Origin: an uncultured Lachnospiraceae bacterium
Lineage (GTDB): Bacteria; Bacillota; Clostridia; Lachnospirales; Lachnospiraceae
Direction: 5' to 3'
DNA length: 64,000 nt
NCBI GenBank assembly: GCA_947625135.1
Contig: CANQNE010000005.1
Coordinates: 1 to 64,000 of the forward strand
Part shown: positions 8,660 to 17,787 of the stretch, in pieces
How positions within the stretch are numbered: the stretch's first letter is position 1
Layout: every line of letters starts with the position of its first letter
Translations under genes and position numbers: made by a program
The notes under the pieces: generated by a model
Database searches by the model: none
What the model was told of the DNA's origin: nothing
Seen by the model: the letters and a program-made list of their open reading frames with translations, nothing else

Positions 8660-9542
8660 TGGCGCTACGCCTGCATTTATGGGGGCCTGTGCAAAAAGAG
8701 GTGTGATGCTTTCGTTTTTTAATCCTTACGGAAGATTTCTTTGCCGGGTTGTGGGAGAAAACAGGGGAAATGTTCTGCTGAGAAAAAAACAGTATCGAAT
8801 TTCAGAGAATGAGGAGGCCAGCTGTCGGATCGCGAAAAATATGATTTTGGGGAAAGTGTATAATTGCCGCTGGTGTATTGACAGAACAGTACGGGATCAT
8901 GAGCTGAGAGTGGATACGAAACAGTGTGGAAAGGCTATTCAGTGTCTGGCAATGGCAATGGATAAGATTAAAAATGAAACAGATTTAAACTCTCTGCGGG
9001 GACTTGAAGGAGAATGTGCGTCCGTTTATTTTGGGGTGTTTGATATCCTGATCCTGAATCAAAAGGAAGAGTTTTATTTTCATGGACGGAATAAAAGGCC
9101 GCCGTTAGATAATGTAAATACAATGCTGTCCTTTGGTTATACACTGCTTGCCAATGAATGTGCGGGAGCGTTGGAAGGTGTAGGGCTGGACTCTTATGTA
9201 GGTTTTATGCATCGTGACCGACCGGGGAGAAAATCTCTGGCGCTGGATCTGATGGAGGAATTGCGAGCTGTAATGGTAGATCGTTTGGTGTTGACATTAA
9301 TCAATAATCGAATGATGCGAAAAGAACATTTTCAGAAAACAGAAAGTGGGGCAGTAGAATTTACTGATGTTGGAAAGAAGAAGTTTCTTACTGCCTGGCA
9401 GGAGCGAAAAAGAGAGCAGATCACGCATCCCTATCTGAAAGAAAAGATAAGTTGGGGGCTGGTGCCTTATGTGCAGGCGCTTTTGCTTGCACGTTATCTG
9501 CGGGAAGATTTAGATGGGTATCCGCCTTTTTTATGGAAGTGA
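8616..9542 (+). pseudogene. cas1: Cas1 integrase, N-terminus lost by deletion
   Basis: From 8616 the frame reads FPLHTLEAILCFSYNGATP and then a complete Cas1 C-terminal domain, including the metal-binding Glu in RGLEGECASVYFG, the His in GFMHRDRPGR and the Asp and Glu in ALDLMEEL. Type I-C Cas1 normally has about 35 further N-terminal residues, and these are missing because the sequence runs straight out of cas4 in another frame. An upstream in-frame ATG at 8334 lies within cas4. ATG 8679 or 8706 could start a truncated protein without the N-terminal beta domain. Spacer acquisition is therefore likely lost. Confidence 0.85.
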
Positions 9543-9603
9543 AGGGTTTAAATTTGAAAATATTTGTGTAAAGGTTTATTTTCTAATATGGCAGGAGGGG
9601 GAA

Positions 9604-9894
9604 ATGCTTGTACTTGTTACGTATGATGTAAATACAGAAGATGGTAATGGGAAAACAAGATTGAGAAAGGTTGCAAAGCAGTGTGTAAATTATGGTCAGC
9701 GAGTGCAAAATTCGGTATTTGAATGTATATTGGATCCGGGACAATGTAAATTGTTAAAAGCAGGTTTGCTGGAAATTATAGATCAGGAAAAAGATAGTTT
9801 GCGATTTTATTATCTTGGAAATCATTACAAAAATAAAATTGAGCATTATGGGGCAAAAGAAGTTTTTGATCAGGAAGGTATAATCATAATCTAG
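9604..9894 (+). CDS. cas2: Cas2, adaptation complex subunit
   Basis: This 96-residue protein is of normal Cas2 size, with the family start MLVLVTYDVNTED (Asp 8), RVQNSVFEC in the middle strand and RFYYLG near residue 72. It pairs with Cas1 to integrate spacers. GGAGGGGG lies just before ATG 9604; an upstream ATG at 9514 lies inside cas1 and is rejected. The stop codon overlaps the first arm of the leader inverted repeat. The gene is intact although its partner is damaged. Confidence 0.93.
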   Translation: MLVLVTYDVNTEDGNGKTRLRKVAKQCVNYGQRVQNSVFECILDPGQCKLLKAGLLEIIDQEKDSLRFYYLGNHYKNKIEHYGAKEVFDQEGIIII

Positions 9895-10062
9895 TGCGAA
9901 CGAAAAGCAAACAGAATGTTTCAACATGATTCGCACGAAGGAAAGTAAGTTTTTAAGGGATCTGGGAAGTTTTTTTTGCCAGAAACCAAAAATATTTTTA
10001 AAATGAACTATTTTTTTAGATAAAATTATATAAAAAGAAAAAATTTTTTGTATAATTTTGCT
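9894..10062 (+). promoter_or_regulatory. CRISPR leader
   Basis: The stretch between cas2 and the first repeat is AT-rich. It starts with an inverted repeat GTGCGAA (9894-9900) / TTCGCAC (9930-9936) that overlaps the cas2 stop, as I recall for type I-C leaders. A TATAAT at 10051-10056 would start transcription almost exactly at repeat 1; its -35 is weak. The leader end is confirmed because the degenerate repeats are at the opposite end of the array. Confidence 0.7.
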
Positions 10063-11548
10063 GTCGCTCCCCTCGCGGGAGCGAGGATTGAAATGGAAGT
10101 GGTCGTATTGGAGTTGACCTCCGTCCAGGTCGCTCCCCTCGCGGGAGCGAGGATTGAAATAGCTTTTGATGCTGCTTTTGAAGATGATGTAGATGTCGCT
10201 CCCCTCGCGGGAGCGAGGATTGAAATAGATTAGCCAGCAGCGTAAACAGCGGATACACATTGGTCGCTCCCCTCGCGGGAGCGAGGATTGAAATTTGTGC
10301 AGAATAGACAAAATCAACAGTCGGAGCCCGTCGCTCCCCTCGCGGGAGCGAGGATTGAAATTTGTAATGTCTTATTAAAATAATCTAATAATTTGTCGCT
10401 CCCCTCGCGGGAGCGAGGATTGAAATTAAGCTTGGCATGAATTTTGACTAATTTGTTTATTGTCGCTCCCCTCGCGGGAGCGAGGATTGAAATAGGCGGT
10501 GTCCACATAGAAGGAACCCATACAGTGTCGCTCCCCTCGCGGGAGCGAGGATTGAAATACCTCTTTAATGGACTCCACTCTGTCATACCGGTCGCTCCCC
10601 TCGCGGGAGCGAGGATTGAAATAAAGTATCAATCTTATTTTGCATAAAATCATCAGTCGCTCCCCTCGCGGGAGCGAGGATTGAAATAGAAAGCCAATTA
10701 TCTGAATGATAATGGCATTATTGTCGCTCCCCTCGCGGGAGCGAGGATTGAAATCTGGCTGGATGTGAAGCCGGTTATTGTGAAGACCGGTCGCTCCCCT
10801 CGCGGGAGCGAGGATTGAAATGATTCCCTGCAGAGATCCATCGAGGCGCTGGACGTCGCTCCCCTCGCGGGAGCGAGGATTGAAATTCGGATGAGAAGCT
10901 GCCAACCCGTAAGCTGAAGACGTCGCTCCCCTCGCGGGAGCGAGGATTGAAATTTACTGTTTGTTTGTCTGGAGGTGCTGCGTAATGGTCGCTCCCCTCG
11001 CGGGAGCGAGGATTGAAATTGGTTGCCCAGTTTGACCGGATGATAGATCGGCGTCGCTCCCCTCGCGGGAGCGAGGATTGAAATTCTTTATGAGGGTATG
11101 CAGGAACCCATGAAAGGGGTCGCTCCCCTCGCGGGAGCGAGGATTGAAATCTTTACTGGGTCTGCATGGGGTGAAGTGAATGGGTGTCGCTCCCCTCGCG
11201 GGAGCGAGGATTGAAATCGATCGGACAGGCATACGCTGGAGTGCTGCATAAGTCGCTCCCCTCGCGGGAGCGAGGATTGAAATGTATGTATCGATCATAG
11301 CCCCGTCTCCGTATGTGTCGCTCCCCTCGCGGGAGCGAGGATTGAAATAAGTATGTAGCGCCTGTGGCTGGAGCCCTGGGATGTCGCTCCCCTCGTGGGA
11401 GTGAGGATTGAAATATGCTGTATTCTTTTCCAACTTCAAATTTCTTCATGTCGTTCCCCTCGCGGGAGCGAGGATTGAAATAAGGATCTGCAGGATGACC
11501 TGATTACAGAGGTCGAGTCGCTCCCCTTGTGGGAGCGGGGATTGAAAT
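10063..11548 (+). CRISPR. Type I-C CRISPR array, 23 repeats and 22 spacers
   Basis: Repeats are 32 bases, beginning GTCGCTCC and ending AGGATTGAAAT. The first is 10063-10094 and the last 11517-11548. Spacers are 32-36 bases. Each repeat has a 7-bp CGCTCCC/GGGAGCG stem with a 5-base loop, and cleavage after the stem leaves the 11-base 5' handle usual for I-C. Repeats 1-20 are identical. Repeat 21 (11383) has two changes, 22 (11450) one and 23 (11517) three, marking the old trailer end. The stem changes convert pairs to G-U wobble and the other changes are in the loop or next to the stem. No internal spacer duplication was noticed. Confidence 0.98.
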
Positions 11549-11606
11549 CATCCTGCCATGGCCATATATTTAATGGCCTCTGCTTCTATAAGGAAGTAAA
11601 AAATCG

Positions 11607-11655
11607 CCCTGCCCTGCCAAACTGTTTTGCGATTAAGCATTTTTGGTGGGCAGGG
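11607..11655 (-). terminator. Hairpin with T-run facing the array
   Basis: CCCTGCCC plus CCAAA (11607-11621) pairs with TTTGG plus GGGCAGGG (11642-11655) across a small bulge. On the minus strand the stem is followed by GATTTTTTAC, so it could terminate transcripts coming from the transposase remnant toward the array. It may instead be a relic of an insertion-sequence end. Confidence 0.45.
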
Positions 11656-11723
11656 AATGAAAGCAGATGGATAGTTGCTTTTTATAGAGTAAAATTGTAC
11701 TGTGCAGGTTTGTCAAAAATATG

Positions 11724-12045
11724 TTATACTGACCGCAGATAATCTATCAGTACCTGTCTGGGAGTATGCCAGCCCAGAGGACGCATGGAAAAACGGTTGT
11801 TGTCCTTCCGGCGGCTGCGTTCCACTTTCCCATTATGCCTTGGCGTAAAAGGACGGATCAGCTTGTGCCGGATCCCCAGCTGTTTTAGCCGTACCTGAAA
11901 GATGATAGGTTTATCAGAACTGCCATTAGAGGAAAAACGTTTTGTAAACGCCTGTCCGTTATCAGTCTGCACGCACTCTATAGGGCAGGCTTTTACAAGG
12001 AGAGCATGAAGGAATAGGAACTGTGCTGTTCAAAAGCCTCTGCAA
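11724..12045 (-). pseudogene. DDE transposase remnant (IS481/IS3-like integrase core)
   Basis: The minus strand reads IECVQTDNGQAFTKRF, then ELGIRHKLIRPFTPRHNGKVERS, the C-terminal part of an rve-type transposase with its second catalytic Asp. The piece between ERSRRKDNNRF and MRPLGW is too short compared with the family, implying an internal deletion that removes about 25 residues. The recognisable frame extends upstream to about 12045 without a start codon. No matching terminal repeats were found. It marks the trailer-side border of the CRISPR island. Confidence 0.75.
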
Positions 12046-12186
12046 AGCGCCAGCTGGAGTATTTATGTATAAGATACAGAATTCTCCCTGTGTTCATAAA
12101 GTCTTTAAACTAATAAATGTCGTAAATTCTAATGATCATTCAGCTTTTGAAGAAGCAAGAAAATGAAATAAAAGGGGGAGTACCAC

Positions 12187-12348
12187 ATGGATGTAATAGA
12201 TTTTATTCGTGATATGTTTTCACAAGATCGTGCAATCAGTACAGTACGGAATCTTGTTATGGCCCATTTTGATCTGTCCATGAAAGAGGCCCAGGAAAAG
12301 ATCGATGAATATTTTGAAATCGTGGAAGAGATGAATAACAGAAAATAA
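12187..12348 (+). CDS. Small protein of unknown function, 53 residues
   Basis: GGGGGAG lies just before ATG 12187, and the same ribosome site is repeated before the next gene. The product is soluble, rich in charged residues and mostly predicted helical by composition: MDVIDFIRDMF followed by an amphipathic C-terminal half with many Glu. No motif is recognised. It probably forms a two-gene operon with the membrane protein at 12383. The good ribosome site and distinct amino-acid composition argue for a real gene. Confidence 0.6.
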   Translation: MDVIDFIRDMFSQDRAISTVRNLVMAHFDLSMKEAQEKIDEYFEIVEEMNNRK

Positions 12349-12382
12349 AATGAAATACCGCGATATAAAGGGGGAGTAATAG

Positions 12383-12871
12383 ATGTCAGCCGTTTTTCAT
12401 ATTCTGACTTCAGTGGTTCATATCTGCATTTGTTTAATTATGTTTATATTTTGTACAATGCTGATCTATGCAGACTGGAACGAACATGCGGGATTTCAGC
12501 GTGCCCCGGGGATGATTACGGGATTTTGCCTGTTGGAAATGCTTATGATCAAATCACCCGCTGCCTTAAAGGTTATCAGGGTCTGTTATGACTTCCTGCG
12601 TGATCCGTTTGGAAGAAACCGGGAAAAGGCTGGGACTCTCCTGAAGGTTGCCAACGGAGGAGAAATTCTTTTTTGGGTTTTGTTGGTCATTCTGATTGCT
12701 GCAGTGGTAATATTCATAAAGATGAATCGGAAGTGTCTTTGGAAAGCGCTGCGGGTTTTCCCGTTTCTGGTTCTGGAAGGCTGTCTTCTGTCAATGATGC
12801 TGCTTTCCGGGAGGATCATAGATATCTTCTTTCTGTTGATTTACGTCTTTTTTGCGCTGATGGCAGGGTGA
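12383..12871 (+). CDS. Multi-pass membrane protein of unknown function
   Basis: The 162-residue product has about four hydrophobic segments, at roughly residues 5-28, 46-58, 94-112 and 124-160, with a basic loop around residues 68-90. AAAGGGGGAG lies just before the start. It follows the 53-residue gene with a 34-base gap. No family is recognised. It sits next to, and converges on, the large hybrid sensor kinase. Any functional link is speculative. Confidence 0.65.
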   Translation: MSAVFHILTSVVHICICLIMFIFCTMLIYADWNEHAGFQRAPGMITGFCLLEMLMIKSPAALKVIRVCYDFLRDPFGRNREKAGTLLKVANGGEILFWVLLVILIAAVVIFIKMNRKCLWKALRVFPFLVLEGCLLSMMLLSGRIIDIFFLLIYVFFALMAG

Positions 12872-12914
12872 AACCTGAAAATAGTTGAAAACAAATATGA
12901 ATTTGGGATCAGAA

Positions 12915-12948
12915 AAGACTCCGCTGGAAAAAGATCCGGCGGAGTCTT
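12915..12948. terminator. Bidirectional terminator
   Basis: A perfect 10-bp stem AAGACTCCGC/GCGGAGTCTT (12915-12924 with 12939-12948) lies between convergent genes. On the minus strand it is followed by TTTTCT and fits the end of the hybrid kinase transcript. On the plus strand the T-run is weaker. Confidence 0.7.
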
Positions 12949-13005
12949 GTGTTTGTAGCGGAAACCATCAGATAGCAGAAAAGGCCATCTGCATTTCACA
13001 AAGCA

Positions 13006-16000
13006 TTACAGAGGCTTTTCCTGAAACAAATCCCGCAAAAGTTCCATCATCTTATTTAAATCGATCGGCTTTGCCAGATGCCCGTTCATGCCCGCTTCCA
13101 GAGCCTGCTTTCGATCCTCCTCAAAGGCGTTGGCAGTCATTGCTACAATAGGGATATTGGCAATGGCGGGATCAGGCAGGGATCGGATGACACGGGTGGC
13201 TTCATAACCATTCATAACCGGCATCTGAATATCCATCAGAATCAGGGAATAGTAGCCTGGCTCGGCCTGGCGGATCATGTCGCAAGTTTGCTGTCCGTTT
13301 TCAGCGCATGAAACCTGAAAGCCTGCTTCCTTTAAAAGCTCGGCGGCAATTTCCTGGTTAAGCGCATTGTCCTCAGCCAAAAGGATGCGTTTGCCCTTAA
13401 AAGCATCTTTCGGAGGCTGGGTATTTTTCTTTTTGGGCGCTTCCTCCGGGCTCCGTTTCAGGCTGAGCTTCAGGGTATGATGAAGATCGGAGGCAAAGAG
13501 CGGTTTGCTGATGAATCCTGTGACGCCGGCCTTGCGTGCCTCCGGTTCAATATCTGTCCAGTCATAAGCGGACATGAGAATAATAGGGGAATCCTCGCCT
13601 ACAATGTTACGGATTTCCCGCACAGTCTCTACACCACTCAGATCGGGCATAGACCAGTCCACAATATAAACCTCAAAAGGGTCGTCAAGTTCCACCGCCT
13701 CAGTAGTACGCGCGATCGCTTCCCGGCCGGAAGGAGCCCATTCCGCCCGCATGCCGATTTGCCGGAGCATTTTGGACACGCTTTGACAACAAACCATATC
13801 ATCGTCAACTACCAGTCCCCGAAATCCCTTTAACTCCGCGATGGGATCCATTTCCCGGTGAGCAGAGGAGAAGCGCAGTTCCAGATTGACTGTAAAAGTG
13901 CTGCCTTTGCCTTGCTCGCTTTTCACTTCAATGGTACCGCCCATCATGTCCACAATATTCTTGGTGATCGCCATTCCCAGCCCGGTTCCCTGAACACCGC
14001 TGACAGTAGAGGTTTGTTCCCGGGTAAAGGGGTCAAATACTGTTTGGGTAAATTCAGGACTCATGCCGATACCGTTGTCACTGACCTGAAATTCATAGCA
14101 TCCCCGTTTGGGAGAGCGGGACGGTTTTTGAGTTACCCGTATGGCTACCGTGCCGCCGACGGGGGTAAATTTAATGGCGTTGGAAGTCAGATTCAAAAGA
14201 ATCTGGTTTAGCCGCAGTTTGTCACAATAGACCTCCTCATCCGCCACATCCACGGTATCGATAAACAGTTCCATATTTTTGGCATGGATGTCAGCCTGAA
14301 TAATATTTCGCAGTCCTTGTAAAATCTTCGCCAGATTCTCCGGACGCTCATTGATGGTGACCTTTCCCGATTCAATGCGGCTCATATCAAGCACATCGTT
14401 GATCAGAGAAAGCAGGTGGTCGGATGCCTGGGCAATTTTAGCCAGATAATCCTGCGCCCGGGCTTTGTTGTCCAGGTGGGTAGTGGTCAATGCCGTATAA
14501 CCGATAATGGCGTTCATAGGGGTACGTATGTCATGGGACATATTGTTCAGGAAGGCGGTTTTGGCCCGATTCGCCGCATCCGCCGCCTGAAGGGCGAGCG
14601 TCAGTTCATTGGTTTTGTCCTGAAGTTCGCCTGTAGCCAGAGCCACCTTTTGTTTCAGTTGTTTTTGGTTCCGGGTCCGCACTGCCAGAATAATGAAAGT
14701 AAAAACAAACAGGAGAATGAAAACAACTCCCAGTACGCTGTAAATGGGATTCTGATACAAAAAAGCGACCAGACTCATATTTTCTTTTCGCCCGGCGTCA
14801 ATTTCCCGGGCTATAATGGCATCCAGTTCTGCGTCAGTAAGGCTGTCTGCTCCTTTGTCCAAAAGGGAGAGCAGATAGTGACCGCCGGGAACATTCTCCC
14901 CCACTGCATAGGATAGCGCGGTGTTGCCAAAGACAACAGAGGACAGCCGGTTGCGGACATCCTGCTGGACGTATGTTTCGGCTGTGTAAGAGTAAAGAAT
15001 GGTGGCGTCCGCTTCGCCATCCAATACAGCCTGAACACAGTCCGCTGTGGTAGGGTAACGAATGATCGCATCCTCAGTGTAACGGTCGGAAATCAGGTTT
15101 TCAAGGGAATCAGACTGTTCCAATACTGCCAGATGGTTTACGGTTCCGGTAAAATCATCCAGAGCCAGACGGGCAAAGCTGGTTTGAAAATAGGGAACGG
15201 TGATCTTGTAACCTTCTTCTTCAGCCAGATAATAATCGCCGGCAAAATCCAGAACAACGTCCGCCTGTCCTGCGGTTCGAAGGGAATAGTATTCCTTTCG
15301 GTCTTTTACCGGGATAAATTCATAGTTCAGTCCAAGGCGTTGGGCAAGTATGTCAAAAAGAGCCGGCAGGATGCCCTGGGCTTTGCCGTCCCGAAAATAG
15401 CAATAAGGGATCTTTTCAGGGTTGAAGAGCAGGCGAAGGGGCTTTCCGGAGGCACGATGGGCTTCCAGAAAGGCACGTTCACCGGCATTCATAATAATAG
15501 AGCCGCTCTGATCGGTAGCATAATATGTTTCGTGGAGGGAATTCCGCCAGTTTGGATCGTGGAGATCCATTTCATTGATGGCGGCATTGATGCGGTTCAT
15601 CAGGTCGCCGCGATCCTTTCGGGTACAAATGAAGAAAGGACTGGCATCAAAGGATTCCAATAACCATTCGTTTTCCAGCAATCGGAGACTTCCGGTAACG
15701 GCGGCATCCACCTCCCCTGCCTGAAGGGCGGCAGAGAGTTCGTCCTGTTCGGCAAAGTATACAGGCTGGAAAGTAAATCCATGTTTTACTGCAAATTGCT
15801 GAAAGTTGGCATTTTTGGAGTTGCCCTCCAGCATGCCGACAGTCATACCGTTGTAGGTGGTGTAATCCCCCTCTACAATATTTTGATTCCCGGACTTTAC
15901 AGTGAGAATGGTAGAGTTGACACCGATATTTTGATCGGAAAACAGAAATTCCTTTTCCCGTTCCGGGGTTTTGGAAACCGAGGTGACAATGTCTACTTCA

Positions 16001-16278
16001 TTGTTGCGCAGCATATCCAGAGCATCCGCATAGGAACCGTCATATCCCACATATTCATAGGACCAGCCTCCGTGGATGGACAGCCGCTGGAGGAATTCAT
16101 AGCCATAGCCGCTTCGATGACCGTTTTCCTCTATATTGTGATATCCGGAGAAAGCAAAAAATCCTACTCTCAGGACCTCCTGAGGTTCTGAGGCAGATTC
16201 CGCGGCATGGACTGTAATGCAGGACGGTGCCAGTAACAGCGTGATCAGTATCAGGCACAACAGACGTATCCGTTTCAT
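13006..16278 (-). CDS. Hybrid sensor histidine kinase with two PBP-type sensor domains
   Basis: The 1,090-residue protein has a signal segment ([14 protein letters not shown]) and two extracytoplasmic SBP_bac_3-like domains, the first starting at [19 protein letters not shown] and the second at [17 protein letters not shown] membrane helix [19 protein letters not shown] precedes HisKA ([16 protein letters not shown], phospho-His) and HATPase ([18 protein letters not shown]). Two receiver domains follow (VDDDMVC...VDWSMPD and AEDNALN...[10 protein letters not shown]). There is no HPt domain. The layout resembles BvgS/EvgS-type kinases that sense small ligands. The start at 16278 follows AGGGAGGG; an upstream ATG at 16320 lacks a site. 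No cognate regulator gene is adjacent. Confidence 0.9.
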   Translation of the reverse strand: MKRIRLLCLILITLLLAPSCITVHAAESASEPQEVLRVGFFAFSGYHNIEENGHRSGYGYEFLQRLSIHGGWSYEYVGYDGSYADALDMLRNNEVDIVTSVSKTPEREKEFLFSDQNIGVNSTILTVKSGNQNIVEGDYTTYNGMTVGMLEGNSKNANFQQFAVKHGFTFQPVYFAEQDELSAALQAGEVDAAVTGSLRLLENEWLLESFDASPFFICTRKDRGDLMNRINAAINEMDLHDPNWRNSLHETYYATDQSGSIIMNAGERAFLEAHRASGKPLRLLFNPEKIPYCYFRDGKAQGILPALFDILAQRLGLNYEFIPVKDRKEYYSLRTAGQADVVLDFAGDYYLAEEEGYKITVPYFQTSFARLALDDFTGTVNHLAVLEQSDSLENLISDRYTEDAIIRYPTTADCVQAVLDGEADATILYSYTAETYVQQDVRNRLSSVVFGNTALSYAVGENVPGGHYLLSLLDKGADSLTDAELDAIIAREIDAGRKENMSLVAFLYQNPIYSVLGVVFILLFVFTFIILAVRTRNQKQLKQKVALATGELQDKTNELTLALQAADAANRAKTAFLNNMSHDIRTPMNAIIGYTALTTTHLDNKARAQDYLAKIAQASDHLLSLINDVLDMSRIESGKVTINERPENLAKILQGLRNIIQADIHAKNMELFIDTVDVADEEVYCDKLRLNQILLNLTSNAIKFTPVGGTVAIRVTQKPSRSPKRGCYEFQVSDNGIGMSPEFTQTVFDPFTREQTSTVSGVQGTGLGMAITKNIVDMMGGTIEVKSEQGKGSTFTVNLELRFSSAHREMDPIAELKGFRGLVVDDDMVCCQSVSKMLRQIGMRAEWAPSGREAIARTTEAVELDDPFEVYIVDWSMPDLSGVETVREIRNIVGEDSPIILMSAYDWTDIEPEARKAGVTGFISKPLFASDLHHTLKLSLKRSPEEAPKKKNTQPPKDAFKGKRILLAEDNALNQEIAAELLKEAGFQVSCAENGQQTCDMIRQAEPGYYSLILMDIQMPVMNGYEATRVIRSLPDPAIANIPIVAMTANAFEEDRKQALEAGMNGHLAKPIDLNKMMELLRDLFQEKPL

Positions 16279-16340
16279 TGCGTGTTCCCTCCCTATGAAT
16301 ATTTTGGCAATCACTGCCATTATAAGATCAGACTTTAATC

Positions 16341-16369
16341 ATTATATTATTTTGTCGAAACAATATCAA
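16341..16369 (-). promoter_or_regulatory. Promoter of the hybrid kinase gene
   Basis: On the minus strand TTGATA (16369-16364), a 17-base spacer and TATAAT (16346-16341) give a near-consensus promoter about 65 bases upstream of the kinase start. An inverted repeat CCGCAA/TTGCGG near 16376-16400 lies just upstream and could be an operator. Confidence 0.65.
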
Positions 16370-16535
16370 GGTTTTCCGCAAGAATTATAGTATTTTGCGG
16401 CAGTTTCGTTTTTGCGAAATTTGTAGTTTCCGGGAATGAATTGTAAAAATTAGTCATAACATATAGAAACAGGATCATCATAGCGGTAGCAAAGAATGGA
16501 ATGAGACCGTGTTGCTTGGAAAAAGGAGAAAAGCC

Positions 16536-17096
16536 ATGGATGTAAAAGAAGGGAAAAAGAGCAGTAAAGTAAAATGGATTATTATGTTGGTTTTCATTGG
16601 TCTGCTGCTGTTTGGATTTATAACAGGCATTGATCTGAAAGACGGTCAACTATGTGGAAAAAGAAATGCTTCTGATTTGACCGAAAAAGCCGGTGACGGA
16701 GTAGAGCTGAGCATAGACCCCAGTGCGGAGCAAAGATTGCCATACGAAGATACCGGCAGTTTTGAGCAGGGCGTGGTAATAGCAGGGTGGGAATCAATGA
16801 CCTTTTCTTCAAATACAAAAGAAGAGCCCGTTGATTTTTTTAATCCGGAGGCAAACGCGCATTTATATTATCTGACATTTGAACTCAGGCTGTATCAGGA
16901 TGGCAAGCAGGGTTACGAGGTTTTGTACACATCAAATCTTGTTGAGCCGGGAAAAAGCATCCGTCATATCACCCTTTCCCGGGCGCTTGAAAAGGGGGTG
17001 TATGACGCAGTGGTCCATGTGCAGCCCTATCGTATGGATGCTACAAAGACACTTACCAATAATGCTGATATAAAAATAAAGTTGATTGTCAATTAA
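16536..17096 (+). CDS. Membrane-anchored extracellular protein of unknown function
   Basis: The 186-residue protein has a short basic cytoplasmic start, one transmembrane segment (WIIMLVFIGLLLFGFIT, about residues 16-32) and an extracellular beta-rich domain of about 150 residues ending in IKIKLIVN. AAAGGAG precedes ATG 16536. The segment LVEPGKSIRHITLSRAL followed by GVYDAVVHVQPY resembles a recurrent Lachnospiraceae surface-protein module, but I cannot name the family. It lies 45 bases from the secreted gene at 17142 and is probably co-transcribed with it. Confidence 0.7.
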   Translation: MDVKEGKKSSKVKWIIMLVFIGLLLFGFITGIDLKDGQLCGKRNASDLTEKAGDGVELSIDPSAEQRLPYEDTGSFEQGVVIAGWESMTFSSNTKEEPVDFFNPEANAHLYYLTFELRLYQDGKQGYEVLYTSNLVEPGKSIRHITLSRALEKGVYDAVVHVQPYRMDATKTLTNNADIKIKLIVN

Positions 17097-17141
17097 GTGA
17101 GACAAACTATCAATATTGTTTGTTTGAAAGGTGGAATAAAC

Positions 17142-17633
17142 GTGAAAAAATGGATAGCAGCAATGATCATAATACTTTTGACTTTGAGCAGTCCGGCTGT
17201 TTCAATGGCGGCAGGGGAAACCATAACCCATGAGTCCGGGGAAAAAAGAGGCAGTATTACTGTGGGCTATAATGCAGGGGTAACCTATGCCGTAACAATT
17301 CCAGCCAGTGTAACCTTTTCAGATACGGAGAATGTGGCTGAAAGATCGCTTCAGGTAACCAACGTGGTGCTCAATGAGGGAAGCGTCCTTCATGTAAATC
17401 TGGCAAGCCAGAACAATTTTAAGATGATGAATGGCGAAGGATATATGGAGTACCACCTTAAAATCAATTCTCATGATGTACAGGAGGATGATCAGTATAC
17501 GATACTGTCTGTTTCGGCAGGAGAACCATCAGGCTGGGTAATTCTCAATTTTGTCACAGACCTGCAAAAAGACCATCTTCTATACGCAGGAAACTATACT
17601 GATACACTTACCTTTACAATTTCCATTGAATGA
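17142..17633 (+). CDS. Secreted beta-sandwich protein, adhesin- or fimbria-like
   Basis: A GTG start at 17142 follows AAAGGTGG. The resulting 163-residue product starts with a clear signal peptide (WIAAMIIILLTLSSPAVSMA) and a cleavage site near residue 23-25. The mature part has alternating hydrophobic strands and ends NYTDTLTFTISIE, a closing strand pattern seen in secreted Ig-like or coat-type proteins. There is no LPXTG anchor or membrane helix. Together with the preceding anchored protein it may form a surface structure. The function is unknown. Confidence 0.65.
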   Translation: MKKWIAAMIIILLTLSSPAVSMAAGETITHESGEKRGSITVGYNAGVTYAVTIPASVTFSDTENVAERSLQVTNVVLNEGSVLHVNLASQNNFKMMNGEGYMEYHLKINSHDVQEDDQYTILSVSAGEPSGWVILNFVTDLQKDHLLYAGNYTDTLTFTISIE

Positions 17634-17634
17634 T

Positions 17635-17663
17635 TTGTGTTTTTGAAAGTTATCTAGTATAAT
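17635..17663 (+). promoter_or_regulatory. Promoter of the macro-sirTM operon
   Basis: TTGTGT (17635-17640), a 17-base spacer and TATAAT (17658-17663) lie directly after the stop codon of the secreted gene. The inferred 5' leader before the macrodomain start is about 118 bases long and shows no obvious known riboswitch. Confidence 0.65.
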
Positions 17664-17787
17664 GAGGAAAAAAGAATATACTTTTCAGAAAAAGAAGTAA
17701 CAGGAGCCATTGCTTCTGGACAGTCTGATCAGGAATTCCATTGCAGCCGCAATACCTTAGATTCATCAAAAGATAGGAGCTGATAGG

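Noticed and set aside
8334..9542. A 402-residue frame that looks like a cas4-cas1 fusion protein
   Set aside because: Its first 94 residues are an off-frame reading of cas4. Only the part from 8616 is Cas1, so it is a deletion scar, not a natural Cas4-Cas1 fusion.
10016..11449. Open frames through the CRISPR array encoding repeated FNPRSREGSD, FQSSLPRGER or VAPLAGARIEI units
   Set aside because: They are translations of the 32-base repeat in different frames, with no ribosome site or independent coding signal.
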